Below are positions 46,432 through 59,548 of a stretch of DNA of 64,000 bases, piece after piece (the first letter of the stretch is position 1; every line of letters starts with the position of its first letter). Under the pieces are notes generated by a model. The model made no database searches. It had not been told where the DNA came from and worked only from the letters and a program-made list of their open reading frames with translations. The position numbers and the translations under genes are program-made. Origin of the DNA: Evansella cellulosilytica DSM 2522 (GTDB taxonomy: Bacteria > Bacillota > Bacilli > Bacillales > Salisediminibacteriaceae); contig NC_014829.1 in the NCBI RefSeq assembly GCF_000177235.2, positions 1,054,001-1,118,000 of the forward strand, given 5' to 3'.

Positions 46432-46899
46432 ATGACAATTGAAATTGGACAAGCGGTACCAGACATTACACTAAAAGCGAATGGTGATAAGGATGTGAAG
46501 CTGTCTGACTATCGTGGTAAATATGTGGTGCTTTATTTTTACCCGAAGGATATGACGCCAGGTTGTACAACAGAGGCGTGTGATTTTAGAGATAATCATG
46601 AAAGCTTCAAAGACTTAAACGCGGTCATTCTCGGTGTGAGCCCAGACCCTGTTGCACGGCATGAAAAGTTTATAGACAAGCACGATCTCCCATTTGAACT
46701 ATTAGCTGATGAAGTAAATAAACTAGCCGAAGCCTTCGATGTTTGGAAGCTGAAGAAAAACTTTGGGAAAGAATATATGGGAATCGAGCGCTCCACCTTC
46801 GTCATTGACCCAGAAGGAAAACTAATCAAAGAATGGCGTAAAGTAAAAGTGAAAGGCCACGTGGAAGAAGCGCTGCAATATTTAAGAGAGCAAAAGTAA
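46432..46899 (+). CDS. bcp: Thioredoxin-dependent thiol peroxidase (Bcp)
   Basis: A 155-residue peroxiredoxin that reduces hydroperoxides with thioredoxin. DMTPGCTTEACDFRD holds the peroxidatic Cys45 and, five residues on, Cys50 as the likely resolving Cys. AAGGAGG precedes ATG. It is YgaF by position, two operons before perR. A GACTCA-type hairpin terminates it. Confidence 0.93.
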   Translation: MTIEIGQAVPDITLKANGDKDVKLSDYRGKYVVLYFYPKDMTPGCTTEACDFRDNHESFKDLNAVILGVSPDPVARHEKFIDKHDLPFELLADEVNKLAEAFDVWKLKKNFGKEYMGIERSTFVIDPEGKLIKEWRKVKVKGHVEEALQYLREQK

Positions 46900-46905
46900 T
46901 AATAG

Positions 46906-46949
46906 AGGTGTCTCAAAAGGATGAAAGTTACCTTTTGAGGCACCTTTTT
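46906..46949 (+). terminator. Terminator of bcp
   Basis: AGGTGTCTCAAAAGG pairs with CCTTTTGAGGCACCT (one mismatch) and is followed by five T. The hairpin belongs to the CTCAAAAGG group. The stretch 46950-47220 has no gene. Confidence 0.85.
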
Positions 46950-47224
46950 ATCGTTTTTGGGTGAGAAGACTCCTTCTTCAAGTATGTGAACGGTAGGTGC
47001 GATTGGATGTCAAGTTTGTACTGAGCCTGAACTGCTTCGGAAATACTAAATGCCTTTTTATAGGGCTTTTTATTTGTAGCACAAAAAAGCAAACAAATCA
47101 TTAGCCTCGAAGCCAACCTAAAAAAATCAGAACTGTAAAAAGCCCTGCCTAACTAATGAAAAACACTCGACAAATCACTGTCTCTATTCACAACCATTAA
47201 ACAATCAAAAATTGTAAAAACCCA

Positions 47225-47280
47225 TTGACTTTGAAAAAACATTCCAGTAGTATATTGGTTAGTTAGTTGAGTAATTAACC
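47225..47280 (+). promoter_or_regulatory. Promoter and likely operator of the GntR/ABC operon
   Basis: TTGACT 47225-47230 and TAGTAT 47248-47253 with a 17-bp spacer. Directly downstream, GGTTA at 47257-47261 and TAACC at 47276-47280 bound an imperfect inverted repeat (8 of 9 bases each arm) overlapping the start site, where the GntR product would be expected to bind. Confidence 0.65.
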
Positions 47281-47297
47281 GGTAAGGTGGTGAAGAA

Positions 47298-47666
47298 GTG
47301 AAGCGTAAGTTGGCGGACGATCGTCCTATTTTTCATCAAATAAGAGATATGATTGAAGAAGAAATACTAGATGGCACCATAGAGGAAGGGGATAAAATTC
47401 CGTCTACAAACGAGCTTGCGAGCTTTTATAAAATCAATCCGGCGACAGCCGCAAAGGGGATTCAAGCGCTAGTAGACAAGGAAATTATTTTTAAACGGAG
47501 GGGTATTGGAATGTTTGTAGCTGATGGAGCTAAAGAGCGTTTAGTTAAAGAACGGAAACAACAGTTTAAACAGCAATTTATACAGCCGTTACTTTATGAA
47601 GCGAAGCGATTACAGTTATCGAAGAAGGAAGTATTAGCATTATTTGAAGAGGAGGGAGAAAAATGA
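47298..47666 (+). CDS. GntR family regulator, YtrA subfamily
   Basis: A 122-residue repressor: winged helix-turn-helix (about 8-75, IPSTNELASFYKINPATAAKG region) with a very short C-terminal helix, as in the YtrA subfamily that controls ABC operons. The GTG start has AAGGTGG 7 nt upstream. The stop overlaps the ATPase start (ATGA). It probably represses its own operon through the inverted repeat at 47257. Confidence 0.88.
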   Translation: MKRKLADDRPIFHQIRDMIEEEILDGTIEEGDKIPSTNELASFYKINPATAAKGIQALVDKEIIFKRRGIGMFVADGAKERLVKERKQQFKQQFIQPLLYEAKRLQLSKKEVLALFEEEGEK

Positions 47667-48526
47667 CTTATCATTTGAAGGTAGATGCGCTTACGTATGC
47701 ACATGGAAAAAAAGAAGCGATAAAGGATGTCTCGTTTCAGTTAGAAGCTGGTAAGGTCTATGGGCTTTGGGGAAGAAATGGTGCAGGTAAAACGACGTTA
47801 ATGAGGTGCATGACAGGGTTACTTGCTGTAAATCAGGGGAGTGTCACATTGAATGGCAAGTCTCCATATGAAAATAGAGACGTACTGAATGATATATGTT
47901 TCATACAAGAAAACCACCCATTAAACAGTCTCTGGAAAGTAAAAGAGGTATTAGAGATCGCAGCTATTTTTTATAAAAACTGGGACAGTACTATCGCAGA
48001 GAAATGCCTAGAGTCATTTAATCTCAGTAAAAATCTAAAAGTAAAAGCAATGTCTAAAGGGATGCGGACAGCATTATCGTTAACAATTGGATTAAGTAGC
48101 GGTGCACCAGTAATGATTTTTGATGAGCCAACAAACGGTTTGGATGCAGCGATACGAGAAGTATTTTATGAGCTTTTAATGGAGGAATGTAGTAAAGAGG
48201 AAAAAATTGTGATCATATCGACTCATTATATACAGGAGCTACAACGTTATATTGAAGAGTTGATCGTATTAGATGAAGGAAAGCTTCTTTTACAAGATTC
48301 ATTAGATGCTATTAAAGAGAGAACGGGCTACATCCACGGTGATAAAGCGTCAGCAAGTCAATTTATGGATAGTAGAGGAATAATCGAAAAAACGGTAATG
48401 GGCCCGATGGTTAGGTTAATGGTAGAAAATGAGGAGTTAGCTGGTCATTTTGATGAAAAAGTTGATTTGCAGGATTATTTATTAAGAAAAACAGATAAGA
48501 AAGCAGAAAAGGAGGTAGTAAACTAA
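47663..48526 (+). CDS. ABC transporter ATP-binding protein (YtrB-like)
   Basis: A 287-residue ATPase: GRNGAGKTTLMRCMTG (Walker A), SKGMRTALSLTIGL in the signature position (lacking the canonical LSGGQ) and VMIFDEPTNGLDA (Walker B). The degenerate signature is common in YtrB-type proteins. It is coupled to the GntR and permease genes. Confidence 0.88.
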   Translation: MTYHLKVDALTYAHGKKEAIKDVSFQLEAGKVYGLWGRNGAGKTTLMRCMTGLLAVNQGSVTLNGKSPYENRDVLNDICFIQENHPLNSLWKVKEVLEIAAIFYKNWDSTIAEKCLESFNLSKNLKVKAMSKGMRTALSLTIGLSSGAPVMIFDEPTNGLDAAIREVFYELLMEECSKEEKIVIISTHYIQELQRYIEELIVLDEGKLLLQDSLDAIKERTGYIHGDKASASQFMDSRGIIEKTVMGPMVRLMVENEELAGHFDEKVDLQDYLLRKTDKKAEKEVVN

Positions 48527-49227
48527 TGAAGGAAATAAAAGGAGTATGGAAATTTCTCTGGTTAGACTTAAAACGTTCTCTTTTAATATTCTGGACGATC
48601 CTTTTTTCACTCATCATGTTTGGAATTATTATTAGTGTTACGGTTCCGATGGACGGCTTTATTAACTGGAATACGAACATCCCGGTTATCATTTATTTAA
48701 CAATTATAGGGACGCACTTGTTTCGGAATAGTCTTCAATATGGAGCTGCCTTTGGAAGTACTAGACGCCATTTATATATAGGGTTAACAACATTTTTGTT
48801 AATGATGACAATCTTTAATGCGCTTGTGCACAACATATTCTTTTTTTCAGTAGATGCACTAACGGCTAATATTGATACGATGCTCGTTCATAGTATGTTA
48901 GAATACTCGAATATAGAAGCAACTTTCTTCTTATTTACTGCTGCTGACTTTGCAGTATTTACGTTATTTATGTCGCTTAGCTTTATTCTTTCCATTGTTT
49001 GGCACCAGCTTGGTACGATCCCACTTTATATCGTATCAGCAGGCTTTGCATTTTTGGTTATACTGCCAACATTTCATCCGTTTTGGGTAGAGTTATTTAA
49101 CTGGTATACAACTGCAACTTTTATAAACTTAGTGGGGCCGCTAATTTTAATTGCTGTCGTCTTATTATTACTACCATTTCCTTTTGTCCGACGTATACAT
49201 TTGTTTAAAAGAGAGAAAGTTGCATAA
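48526..49227 (+). CDS. ABC transporter permease (YtrC-like position)
   Basis: A 233-residue membrane protein with six hydrophobic segments, no known motif beyond an ABC-2-like pattern. It overlaps the ATPase stop by 1 nt. With GntR and the ATPase it forms a three-gene operon, likely involved in envelope stress or export. Confidence 0.75.
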   Translation: MKEIKGVWKFLWLDLKRSLLIFWTILFSLIMFGIIISVTVPMDGFINWNTNIPVIIYLTIIGTHLFRNSLQYGAAFGSTRRHLYIGLTTFLLMMTIFNALVHNIFFFSVDALTANIDTMLVHSMLEYSNIEATFFLFTAADFAVFTLFMSLSFILSIVWHQLGTIPLYIVSAGFAFLVILPTFHPFWVELFNWYTTATFINLVGPLILIAVVLLLLPFPFVRRIHLFKREKVA

Positions 49228-49387
49228 TCGCTAATGAAAAATCACTTGAAATAGGGATATGTCCAAACCGGATTAATTTTCTTTCATATATATAAAGAGA
49301 ACGGTGATATTAAACGATCCCTCTTTAATAATCCGGTGCTCTCCGTAGATTTGCGGGGCAACAAACTGCCTCGCTTCTTTTCAAATG

Positions 49388-49440
49388 CTTGTCGCTTTTC
49401 CTAGGATTGCGGGTGTCTAGGAGACTAATCAACAAGCAAG
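49388..49440. repeat. Structured hairpin in the 49.2-49.8 kb gap
   Basis: TGCTTGT (49386-49392) pairs with ACAAGCA (49432-49438) and TCCTAG (49399-49404) with CTAGGA (49417-49422), a stem with an internal loop. No gene is seen elsewhere in the 550-bp gap. Confidence 0.4.
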
Positions 49441-49500
49441 CTTTTAAAGGTAAATACTCTCTCGTCTTTAAGGATGTGCGGCATTTTCTTTATAAGTAAT

Positions 49501-49548
49501 AAAACCATTCATACCAAATGATCATAGCGGTGTGAATGGTTTTTTATT
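49501..49548 (+). terminator. Intrinsic terminator
   Basis: AAAACCATTCA pairs with TGAATGGTTTT, followed by TTTATT. It may end the GntR/ABC operon transcript. Confidence 0.8.
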
Positions 49549-49780
49549 ATTCGAACAAAGAATAATCGTTACTACTATATAAATAGTCGCTTGAAGTTAG
49601 AACAATCTCCCCGGTTTCCTGAATCTGTCGTGATATGTTTTTCATAATACATATTCCTATACGTGCTATGGTGGTGGTAAAATGGTACCAAGCATTTTAT
49701 CAATTACGTAAAAAATAATATTGGTTAAATTAGTACAATATGTGCAATGAAATAGAATTAAACCTCTGGGGGGATAATGA

Positions 49781-50080
49781 ATGAAATTAATGGTTTGTGT
49801 TGTACACGATCGTTATGCCGATGATATGGAAGAGAAGCTGAAGGAAAAAGGATATCGTATGACTGAATTAGCAAGCTCAGGAGGATTTCTTCGTAAAGGA
49901 AGCACTACGTTTCTCTTTGGAATTAAAGATGAGGATGTAAATGACTTACAGAACCTCATGAAACAAATTTGTTTAGACGTTGAGAAAAAGAAGGGGAAGT
50001 TAAAGGACGGTCAAAGTCGATTTACTTACTTTGTAATGAATGCAAACGAGAGTCTACCATTTTTAAAAAATACGAATTAA
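49781..50080 (+). CDS. DarA/YaaQ-like cyclic-di-AMP receptor family protein
   Basis: A 99-residue PII-like protein of the cyclic-di-AMP receptor family (PF06153): MKLMVCVVHDRYADDMEEKL, then the conserved TELASSGGFLRKGSTTFLFG loop that binds the nucleotide in DarA. The protein is shorter at its C-terminus than DarA (109 residues) and lacks its usual ending, so ligand binding may differ. It is a paralogue of the dnaX-linked yaaQ gene. A GGGGGGAT site precedes ATG. Its role is unknown. Confidence 0.8.
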   Translation: MKLMVCVVHDRYADDMEEKLKEKGYRMTELASSGGFLRKGSTTFLFGIKDEDVNDLQNLMKQICLDVEKKKGKLKDGQSRFTYFVMNANESLPFLKNTN

Positions 50081-50121
50081 ACATTAATAACATATATATA
50101 TTATTAACAAAGGTGTTTACG

Positions 50122-50168
50122 TTGACAATAAATAATGTCATTATGTATACTATTTATAAATATTATAA
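50122..50168 (+). promoter_or_regulatory. perR promoter with PerR box
   Basis: TTGACA 50122-50127 and TATACT 50146-50151 (18-bp spacer). The 15-bp sequence TTATAAATATTATAA at 50154-50168 differs at one position from the Per box consensus TTATAATNATTATAA and sits just after the -10. PerR should therefore repress its own gene. Confidence 0.85.
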
Positions 50169-50200
50169 AGTAAGAATGTTTTTTGGAAGAGGTGAAGAAA

Positions 50201-50638
50201 ATGGAAAACCATCGACTTCAAGAGGCGTTACATTCTTTAAAAAGTACTAAGGTTCGTATGACTCCACAGCGCCATGCTATTTTAGAGTTTTTGTTTAATG
50301 CTAAATCTCACCCTACTGCTGACGATATATATAAAGCACTAGAGGGGAAATTTCCGAATATGAGTGTGGCAACAGTCTATAACAACTTACGTGTTTTTAA
50401 AGAAGTCGGACTGGTTAGAGAATTGACTTATGGAGACTCTTCCAGCAGGTTCGACAGTAATACTTCGGATCATTATCATGTTATCTGTGATGATTGCGGT
50501 AAAATTGTTGACTTTCACTACCCAGGTTTAGATGAGGTAGAAACGTTGGCTGAGCATGTTACAAGCTTTAAGGTAAGAGATCATAGAATGGAGATCTATG
50601 GACTTTGCCCGACGTGTAATAAACAACACCAACATTAA
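50201..50638 (+). CDS. perR: Peroxide-responsive repressor PerR
   Basis: A 145-residue Fur-family repressor. The winged helix is about 20-75. Regulatory metal ligands His37, Asp85, His91, His93 and Asp104 are all present; the structural zinc ligands are Cys96, 99, 136 and 139. Oxidation of His37 or His91 by iron-catalysed peroxide chemistry releases DNA in this family. ATG 50201 has GAGGTGA at good spacing; the TTG at 50183 is not used. A PerR box lies at its own promoter. Confidence 0.95.
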   Translation: MENHRLQEALHSLKSTKVRMTPQRHAILEFLFNAKSHPTADDIYKALEGKFPNMSVATVYNNLRVFKEVGLVRELTYGDSSSRFDSNTSDHYHVICDDCGKIVDFHYPGLDEVETLAEHVTSFKVRDHRMEIYGLCPTCNKQHQH

Positions 50639-50671
50639 GCTGGCGACTCGTAAATCCCAGCTTTTTCTTTT
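50637..50671 (+). terminator. Intrinsic terminator of perR
   Basis: AAGCTGG 50637-50643 pairs with CCAGCTT 50657-50663, followed by TTTCTTTTT. Confidence 0.85.
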
Positions 50672-50760
50672 TGCAGTTTTAGAAAAGGTGATAGCTGTGG
50701 AAGAAGACGTGATTATTAATGAAAAAATATTTGAGCTTTTATAAGCCATAAAAAAGTGTG

Positions 50761-50807
50761 AGGGAGACTCAACAGGTAAAAACCAACCTTTTGAGTCTCC
50801 CTCTCTT
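50761..50807 (-). terminator. Terminator of ygzB (GACTCA-type)
   Basis: AGGGAGACTCAA pairs with TTGAGTCTCCCT. The position just after the ygzB stop on the minus strand fits, and the hairpin is one of the dispersed GACTCAA group. Confidence 0.7.
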
Positions 50808-50816
50808 CTATAAATA

Positions 50817-51167
50817 TTATTTCTTTTTTGAGTTATAGCTTTCATCAAACTCTTTTCCTTCAAGAGACTTGTCTAACGTTAGTGGTTCGCTACAATACAT
50901 GCATGCATCTACCCGCCCTAACATCTTTGTTTCTTTTTCGCATCCTGGACATTGTACGAGCACAGCTTTCGATGATAGCATACCAATCCAAAAATAAATA
51001 ATGACACTAGCGATAATACTAAAAAAGCCGAGTATCATAAAAAGCGTCATAAAGAATGGACTCGTTTGAAAAAACAAGCCTAAATACATAATGATGATCC
51101 CTGCAAAAATTAATAATAAAGCAAAAGTTCTTATTTTATTAATTTTATTTGAATATTTTACTCCCAT
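50817..51167 (-). CDS. ygzB: YgzB family membrane protein (UPF0295)
   Basis: A 116-residue protein with two membrane helices (about 17-35 and 45-65) and a C-terminal zinc ribbon with [11 protein letters not shown] and CMYC. This is the UPF0295/YgzB family in its conserved place beside perR. AGGAGG precedes ATG 51167. Function unknown. Confidence 0.9.
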   Translation of the reverse strand: MGVKYSNKINKIRTFALLLIFAGIIIMYLGLFFQTSPFFMTLFMILGFFSIIASVIIYFWIGMLSSKAVLVQCPGCEKETKMLGRVDACMYCSEPLTLDKSLEGKEFDESYNSKKK

Positions 51168-51327
51168 ATAAAACAACCTCCTACGATAGAAAGTATAGCA
51201 TATTTTCTTCTTTGTCTACTATTTAAGAATAAGGTATGTCGAACAACAATTGAAGGTTTTTTTATAGGACTGTCGAACATTAATGTTAAAGAATTATTTT
51301 ATATTGTTTACTTAGGAGGACTTTCTC

Positions 51328-52206
51328 ATGGATGATTTATTGAGACAACTTTACCAGGATCGTTCTAGTAATGAGAGTACATTAGGTATTATTCATATAG
51401 AACAACGTTCAAAATTTGATAGTAAAACGGATTACTTTGACTTCTTATTATTAGTCATTGTTTCAGAAAACGAAAATTCTTGGGAAACAAAACATTATAC
51501 ATATAATGGATCTAAAGTAGCTATGCACCTCGTCACAACTGATCAAATACATCATTGGTTGTTAAATAGTACAAATAGAAGAATGGTGGATTGGCTCATT
51601 CATGGAAAAATAATATTTGATAGAAATGAATATACCCAAAACTTCCGTAAAAAGATGCTGGACTATCCTGATTCTGAACGTAAAGTAAGAACAGGTGTTG
51701 AATTTGCCAAACTTATCCGTCGCTTTAAAGATGGAAAGGCACTATTTCATGAAGGGCATTACTTAGATGCTTATAATCAAATAGTTCATGCTCTTCACCA
51801 TTTAGGTCGCCTTGCAATTATTGAACATGGTTTTCACCCAGAGGTTACTGTATGGGAGCAAGTGAGACAAATCGAACCAGAAATATATAAGTTATACTCT
51901 GAACTAGTAACTGGAAGTGAGCCGATAGAAAAAAGACTGGAACTTCTATTATTGGCTAACGAATTCGAAGTAGTATCTAAAACCAAACTCGGTAGTGCAC
52001 ACTTAATTGATTTAATGTCTTCTAAGGAAAAGTATTGGACAATTGAAGAAATCAAACAAGAGTTAGGAATAGATGATTATTCACTTGATGTGAGTATTTT
52101 GCTAGAACACCTTGTTCAAAAAGGCTACGTAGATGTCGTTAAAGTAGAAACAAAAGGGAAAAATATATTCCATCGCTATTATGAAGTAAGTAAAAATAGG
52201 ATATAA
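51328..52206 (+). CDS. ygxA: Nucleotidyltransferase-like protein YgxA
   Basis: A 292-residue protein resembling the YgxA family, which has a nucleotidyltransferase-like N-terminal domain and a helical C-terminus. A winged-helix-like end (WTIEEIKQELGIDDY) is visible. It sits immediately before the rRNA operon, as in B. subtilis. AGGAGG-type site precedes ATG. Activity unproved. Confidence 0.88.
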   Translation: MDDLLRQLYQDRSSNESTLGIIHIEQRSKFDSKTDYFDFLLLVIVSENENSWETKHYTYNGSKVAMHLVTTDQIHHWLLNSTNRRMVDWLIHGKIIFDRNEYTQNFRKKMLDYPDSERKVRTGVEFAKLIRRFKDGKALFHEGHYLDAYNQIVHALHHLGRLAIIEHGFHPEVTVWEQVRQIEPEIYKLYSELVTGSEPIEKRLELLLLANEFEVVSKTKLGSAHLIDLMSSKEKYWTIEEIKQELGIDDYSLDVSILLEHLVQKGYVDVVKVETKGKNIFHRYYEVSKNRI

Positions 52207-52297
52207 TGTGTAAAAGCTATTTCGGTTATATGGAATAGCTTTTTTAAATGAAGTTTTTGTAGCATTGTAACTAACGGATAATTATTTAAACTTAGTG

Positions 52298-52478
52298 TTG
52301 ATTTTAAAAAAAGAAAATGATATATTACTAAAAGTCGTCGTAAGAACTAATTCAATGCTTTTGAAAAAAATGTTGACGATCAAAAATGAATCTGATATAT
52401 TATTACTTGTCGCTAAAAACGAGTGATAAAAAATAATTTTAAAAAGTTGTTGACAGTAATTTATTATTCTGATATAGT
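52298..52478 (+). promoter_or_regulatory. Three tandem sigma-A promoters of the rRNA operon
   Basis: (1) TTGATT 52298-52303 and TATATT 52321-52326; (2) TTGACG 52373-52378 and TATATT 52396-52401; (3) TTGACA 52450-52455 and TATAGT 52473-52478. All have 17-bp spacers. The antitermination-like CCTTTGAAAACTA segment lies near 52519 in the leader. Confidence 0.85.
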
Positions 52479-52658
52479 ATAAGAGTTGCTAAAAAAACAA
52501 CAACATCAAGTTTTGACCTTTGAAAACTAAACAAAAAGCCAAGCGAAGTGGGATAGACACATTAGTCGTTTATACGATTGATGAAAGGATATCCCGTCAA
52601 TAAGATTTAAAAATTAGCCAAAAATTGGCTTGATGTCAGAGACATCGAACTCAACAAT

Positions 52659-54214
<1,556 letters not shown>

Positions 54215-54526
54215 TAAGGAGCAGTTATTTTCTACAACAACTGTAGAAACATAAAGCTCATTACTTTTGAACTTCGCTTTGGACTTTTTGTTTAGTTTTG
54301 AAGGGTTAAACCTTCAATTATATAGTGTTGTGTGTATCAGGTTTAACTGATTTAGCACATTTACTTACATTTCGAACGCTTACGCGTTTTGAATTTGTCC
54401 TTTGAAAACTAGATAACAAAAACTGATTTAAATGATCACCAGTAGATATCAATAGAAGTCTATTCTTCTAACGAAATCAACTGTGTGTCTTAGTTAAGGC
54501 GAATGTAAGACGCCACACTTTTTAGT
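54215..54526 (+). other. 16S-23S internal transcribed spacer
   Basis: About 310 bp without tRNA genes. It contains CCTTTGAAAACTAG (boxA-like) near 54401 and complementary processing-stalk sequences flanking the mature rRNAs. Confidence 0.8.
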
Positions 54527-57458
<2,932 letters not shown>

Positions 57459-57527
57459 AACTTTATTAAGACGATCATTTAATCAGAAAATGTTATCTAG
57501 TTTTGAGAGGATAAACTCTCATAAATA

Positions 57528-57644
57528 GTCCAGTGACGATAGCGGAGAGGTCACACCCGTTCCCATGCCGAACACGGTAGTTAAGCTCTCCAGCGCCGAT
57601 GATAGTTGGGGGTTTCCCCCTGTGAAAGTAGGACGTTGCTGGGC
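57528..57644 (+). rRNA. rrf: 5S ribosomal RNA
   Basis: About 117 nt with the CACACCCGTTCCCATGCCGAAC core and pairing ends (GTCCAG with CTGGGC). It is followed almost directly by tRNA-Asn. Confidence 0.95.
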
Positions 57645-57652
57645 GCTTATAT

Positions 57653-57728
57653 TCCACAGTAGCTCAGTTGGTAGAGCAATCGGCTGTTAACCGATCGGTC
57701 GTAGGTTCGAGTCCTACCTGTGGAGCCA
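57653..57728 (+). tRNA. tRNA-Asn (GTT)
   Basis: 76 nt with encoded CCA; loop CTGTTAA gives anticodon GTT. First of 16 tRNAs. Confidence 0.97.
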
Positions 57729-57731
57729 TAA

Positions 57732-57824
57732 GGAGAGCTGTCCGAGTGGCCGAAGGAGCACGATTGGAAATCGTGTAGGCGGTTTAGAGCCGTCTCGAGG
57801 GTTCAAATCCCTCGCTCTCCGCCA
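57732..57824 (+). tRNA. tRNA-Ser (GGA)
   Basis: 93 nt with a long variable arm and encoded CCA; anticodon GGA. Confidence 0.97.
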
Positions 57825-57835
57825 GAAAAACATCT

Positions 57836-57910
57836 GGCCCGTTGGTCAAGTGGTTAAGACACCGCCCTTTCACGGCGGTAACACGGGTTCGAATCCCGTA
57901 CGGGTCACCA
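57836..57910 (+). tRNA. tRNA-Glu (TTC)
   Basis: 75 nt with encoded CCA; loop CTTTCAC. Confidence 0.97.
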
Positions 57911-57926
57911 ATTAATTATTCGGATA

Positions 57927-57947
57927 CTGCGGAGGATTAGCTCAGCT
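57927..57947 (+). repeat. Truncated 5' copy of tRNA-Val
   Basis: 21 bp identical to 58057-58077: the first 17 nt of the tRNA-Val gene plus 4 bp of leader. It ends inside the D-arm, followed by the 109-bp insert. Confidence 0.9.
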
Positions 57948-58056
57948 ACGAGCGAAACTTCATTGAAACAACTACGAGTTGTCTCGACGGATAAAACCAC
58001 AGAGCATTACTAGTAGAGGAAGAGACAGGGACTTCCCTGAAATAGCATCATCAACG
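57948..58056 (+). mobile_element. tRNA-associated insert 1 (in tRNA-Val)
   Basis: 109 bp between the duplicated tRNA-Val 5' ends. It begins ACGAGC, contains CTACGAGTTGTCTCGACG and GAGGAAGAGACAG, and the first about 80 bp align with insert 2. TTGTCTC can pair with the distal GAGACAG. No open frame. Confidence 0.65.
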
Positions 58057-58060
58057 CTGC

Positions 58061-58136
58061 GGAGGATTAGCTCAGCTGGGAGAGCACCTGCCTTACAAGC
58101 AGGGGGTCGGCGGTTCGATCCCGTCATCCTCCACCA
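58061..58136 (+). tRNA. tRNA-Val (TAC)
   Basis: 76 nt, encoded CCA, loop CTTACAA. The intact copy lies downstream of the insert. Confidence 0.97.
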
Positions 58137-58233
58137 TCAATTTTTCTTCACATTATTATTTGTGAGAACATACATTACAAATGTATGAGATATAATGATT
58201 CAGTTTTTAAATACAGATCAAGTGAAAGTTCAA

Positions 58234-58273
58234 TACAACATCCGTAATCTTTATAACGTCGCGGGGTGGAGCA
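58234..58273 (+). repeat. Duplicated leader and truncated 5' copy of tRNA-fMet
   Basis: 40 bp identical to 58372-58411: 26 bp of leader plus the first 14 nt of the initiator tRNA gene. Confidence 0.9.
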
Positions 58274-58371
58274 ACGAGCAGAACATCGTCGAATTAACTA
58301 CGAGTTGTCTCGACGCATAAACTTCAAAGCGTAGCTAGAAGAGGAAGAGACAGTAAGAAACTACAAAGTAT
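58274..58371 (+). mobile_element. tRNA-associated insert 2 (in tRNA-fMet)
   Basis: 98 bp between the 40-bp direct repeats. Same layout as insert 1: ACGAGC start, CTACGAGTTGTCTCGACG core and AAGAGGAAGAGACAG near the end. No open frame. Confidence 0.65.
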
Positions 58372-58397
58372 TACAACATCCGTAATCTTTATAACGT

Positions 58398-58474
<77 letters not shown>

Positions 58475-58529
58475 AATTTTTAACAGAAGATAAACAAACA
58501 TTGTTATAAAAAATAAGTACTAATATTTA

Positions 58530-58605
58530 GGTCCCGTGGTGTAGCGGTTAACATGCCTGCCTGTCACGCAGGAGATCGCGGGTTCGATTCCCGTCGGGAC
58601 CGCCA
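58530..58605 (+). tRNA. tRNA-Asp (GTC)
   Basis: 76 nt, encoded CCA, loop CTGTCAC. Confidence 0.97.
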
Positions 58606-58638
58606 TTTTTTATTAAGTATTAGAGTACAAATGAAAAT

Positions 58639-58714
58639 GGCTCGGTAGCTCAGTCGGTAGAGCAATGGACTGAAAATCCATGTGTCGGCGGTTCGATTCC
58701 GTCCCGAGCCACCA
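58639..58714 (+). tRNA. tRNA-Phe (GAA)
   Basis: 76 nt, encoded CCA, loop CTGAAAA. Confidence 0.97.
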
Positions 58715-58724
58715 TTTTATATTT

Positions 58725-58800
<76 letters not shown>

Positions 58801-58862
58801 GTAATTAAATTTTTCCCTTGACTATTATTAAAACTTTTTGTAACATAATAATTGTCTCTCTC

Positions 58863-58947
58863 GGAGGGGTAGCGAAGTGGCTAAACGCGGCGGACTGTAA
58901 ATCCGCTCCCTCAGGGTTCGGCGGTTCGAATCCGTCCCCCTCCACCA
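58863..58947 (+). tRNA. tRNA-Tyr (GTA)
   Basis: 85 nt with a long variable arm and encoded CCA; loop CTGTAAA. Confidence 0.97.
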
Positions 58948-58967
58948 TTTATTTTTACTACCGTTTT

Positions 58968-59041
58968 AGGGGCATAGTTTAACGGTAGAACAGAGGTCTC
59001 CAAAACCTCCAGTGTGGGTTCGATTCCTACTGCCCCTGCCA
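58968..59041 (+). tRNA. tRNA-Trp (CCA)
   Basis: 74 nt, encoded CCA end, loop CTCCAAA. Confidence 0.97.
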
Positions 59042-59063
59042 GAGTATAACAACTGAAGATTAT

Positions 59064-59140
59064 GGCGGTTGTGGCGAAGTGGTTAACGCACCGGATTGTG
59101 GTTCCGGCATTCGTGGGTTCGATTCCCATCAGCCGCCCCA
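59064..59140 (+). tRNA. tRNA-His (GTG)
   Basis: 77 nt counting the extra 5' G; loop TTGTGGT. Confidence 0.96.
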
Positions 59141-59150
59141 TATTTTTTAA

Positions 59151-59225
59151 TGGGCTATAGCCAAGCGGTAAGGCAACGGATTTTGATTCCGTCATGCGCA
59201 GGTTCGAATCCTGCTAGCCCAGCCA
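59151..59225 (+). tRNA. tRNA-Gln (TTG)
   Basis: 75 nt, encoded CCA, loop TTTTGAT. Confidence 0.97.
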
Positions 59226-59232
59226 TTATTTT

Positions 59233-59307
59233 GCGGGAGTAGTTCAGTGGTAGAACACCACCTTGCCAAGGTGGGGGTCGCGAGTTCGAATCTCGTCTTC
59301 CGCTCCA
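59233..59307 (+). tRNA. tRNA-Gly (GCC)
   Basis: 75 nt, encoded CCA, loop TTGCCAA. Confidence 0.97.
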
Positions 59308-59313
59308 TTTATT

Positions 59314-59388
59314 GGCGGCATAGCCAAGTGGTAAGGCACGGGTCTGCAAAACCCTTATCCCCCGGTTCGAATCCGGGTGCCGCCTCCA
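59314..59388 (+). tRNA. tRNA-Cys (GCA)
   Basis: 75 nt, encoded CCA, loop TCTGCAA. Confidence 0.97.
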
Positions 59389-59418
59389 TGAATAGCATAT
59401 TTTTTAGCAATAAGTCCT

Positions 59419-59507
59419 GCCGGGGTGGTGGAATTGGCAGACACACAGGACTTAAAATCCTGCGGTAGGTGACTACCGTGCCGGTTCAAGTCCGGCCCTC
59501 GGCACCA
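59419..59507 (+). tRNA. tRNA-Leu (TAA)
   Basis: 89 nt with a long variable arm; loop CTTAAAA. Confidence 0.97.
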
Positions 59508-59548
59508 TTTAAATTAGACAAGCTATAGCTATTCAATGAGGCTTTTTA

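Noticed and set aside
50697-50744. A 15-codon GTG frame (MEEDVIINEKIFELL) with AAAAGGTGAT upstream
   Set aside because: It is very short, lies between two terminators and has no family or promoter. Chance is likely.
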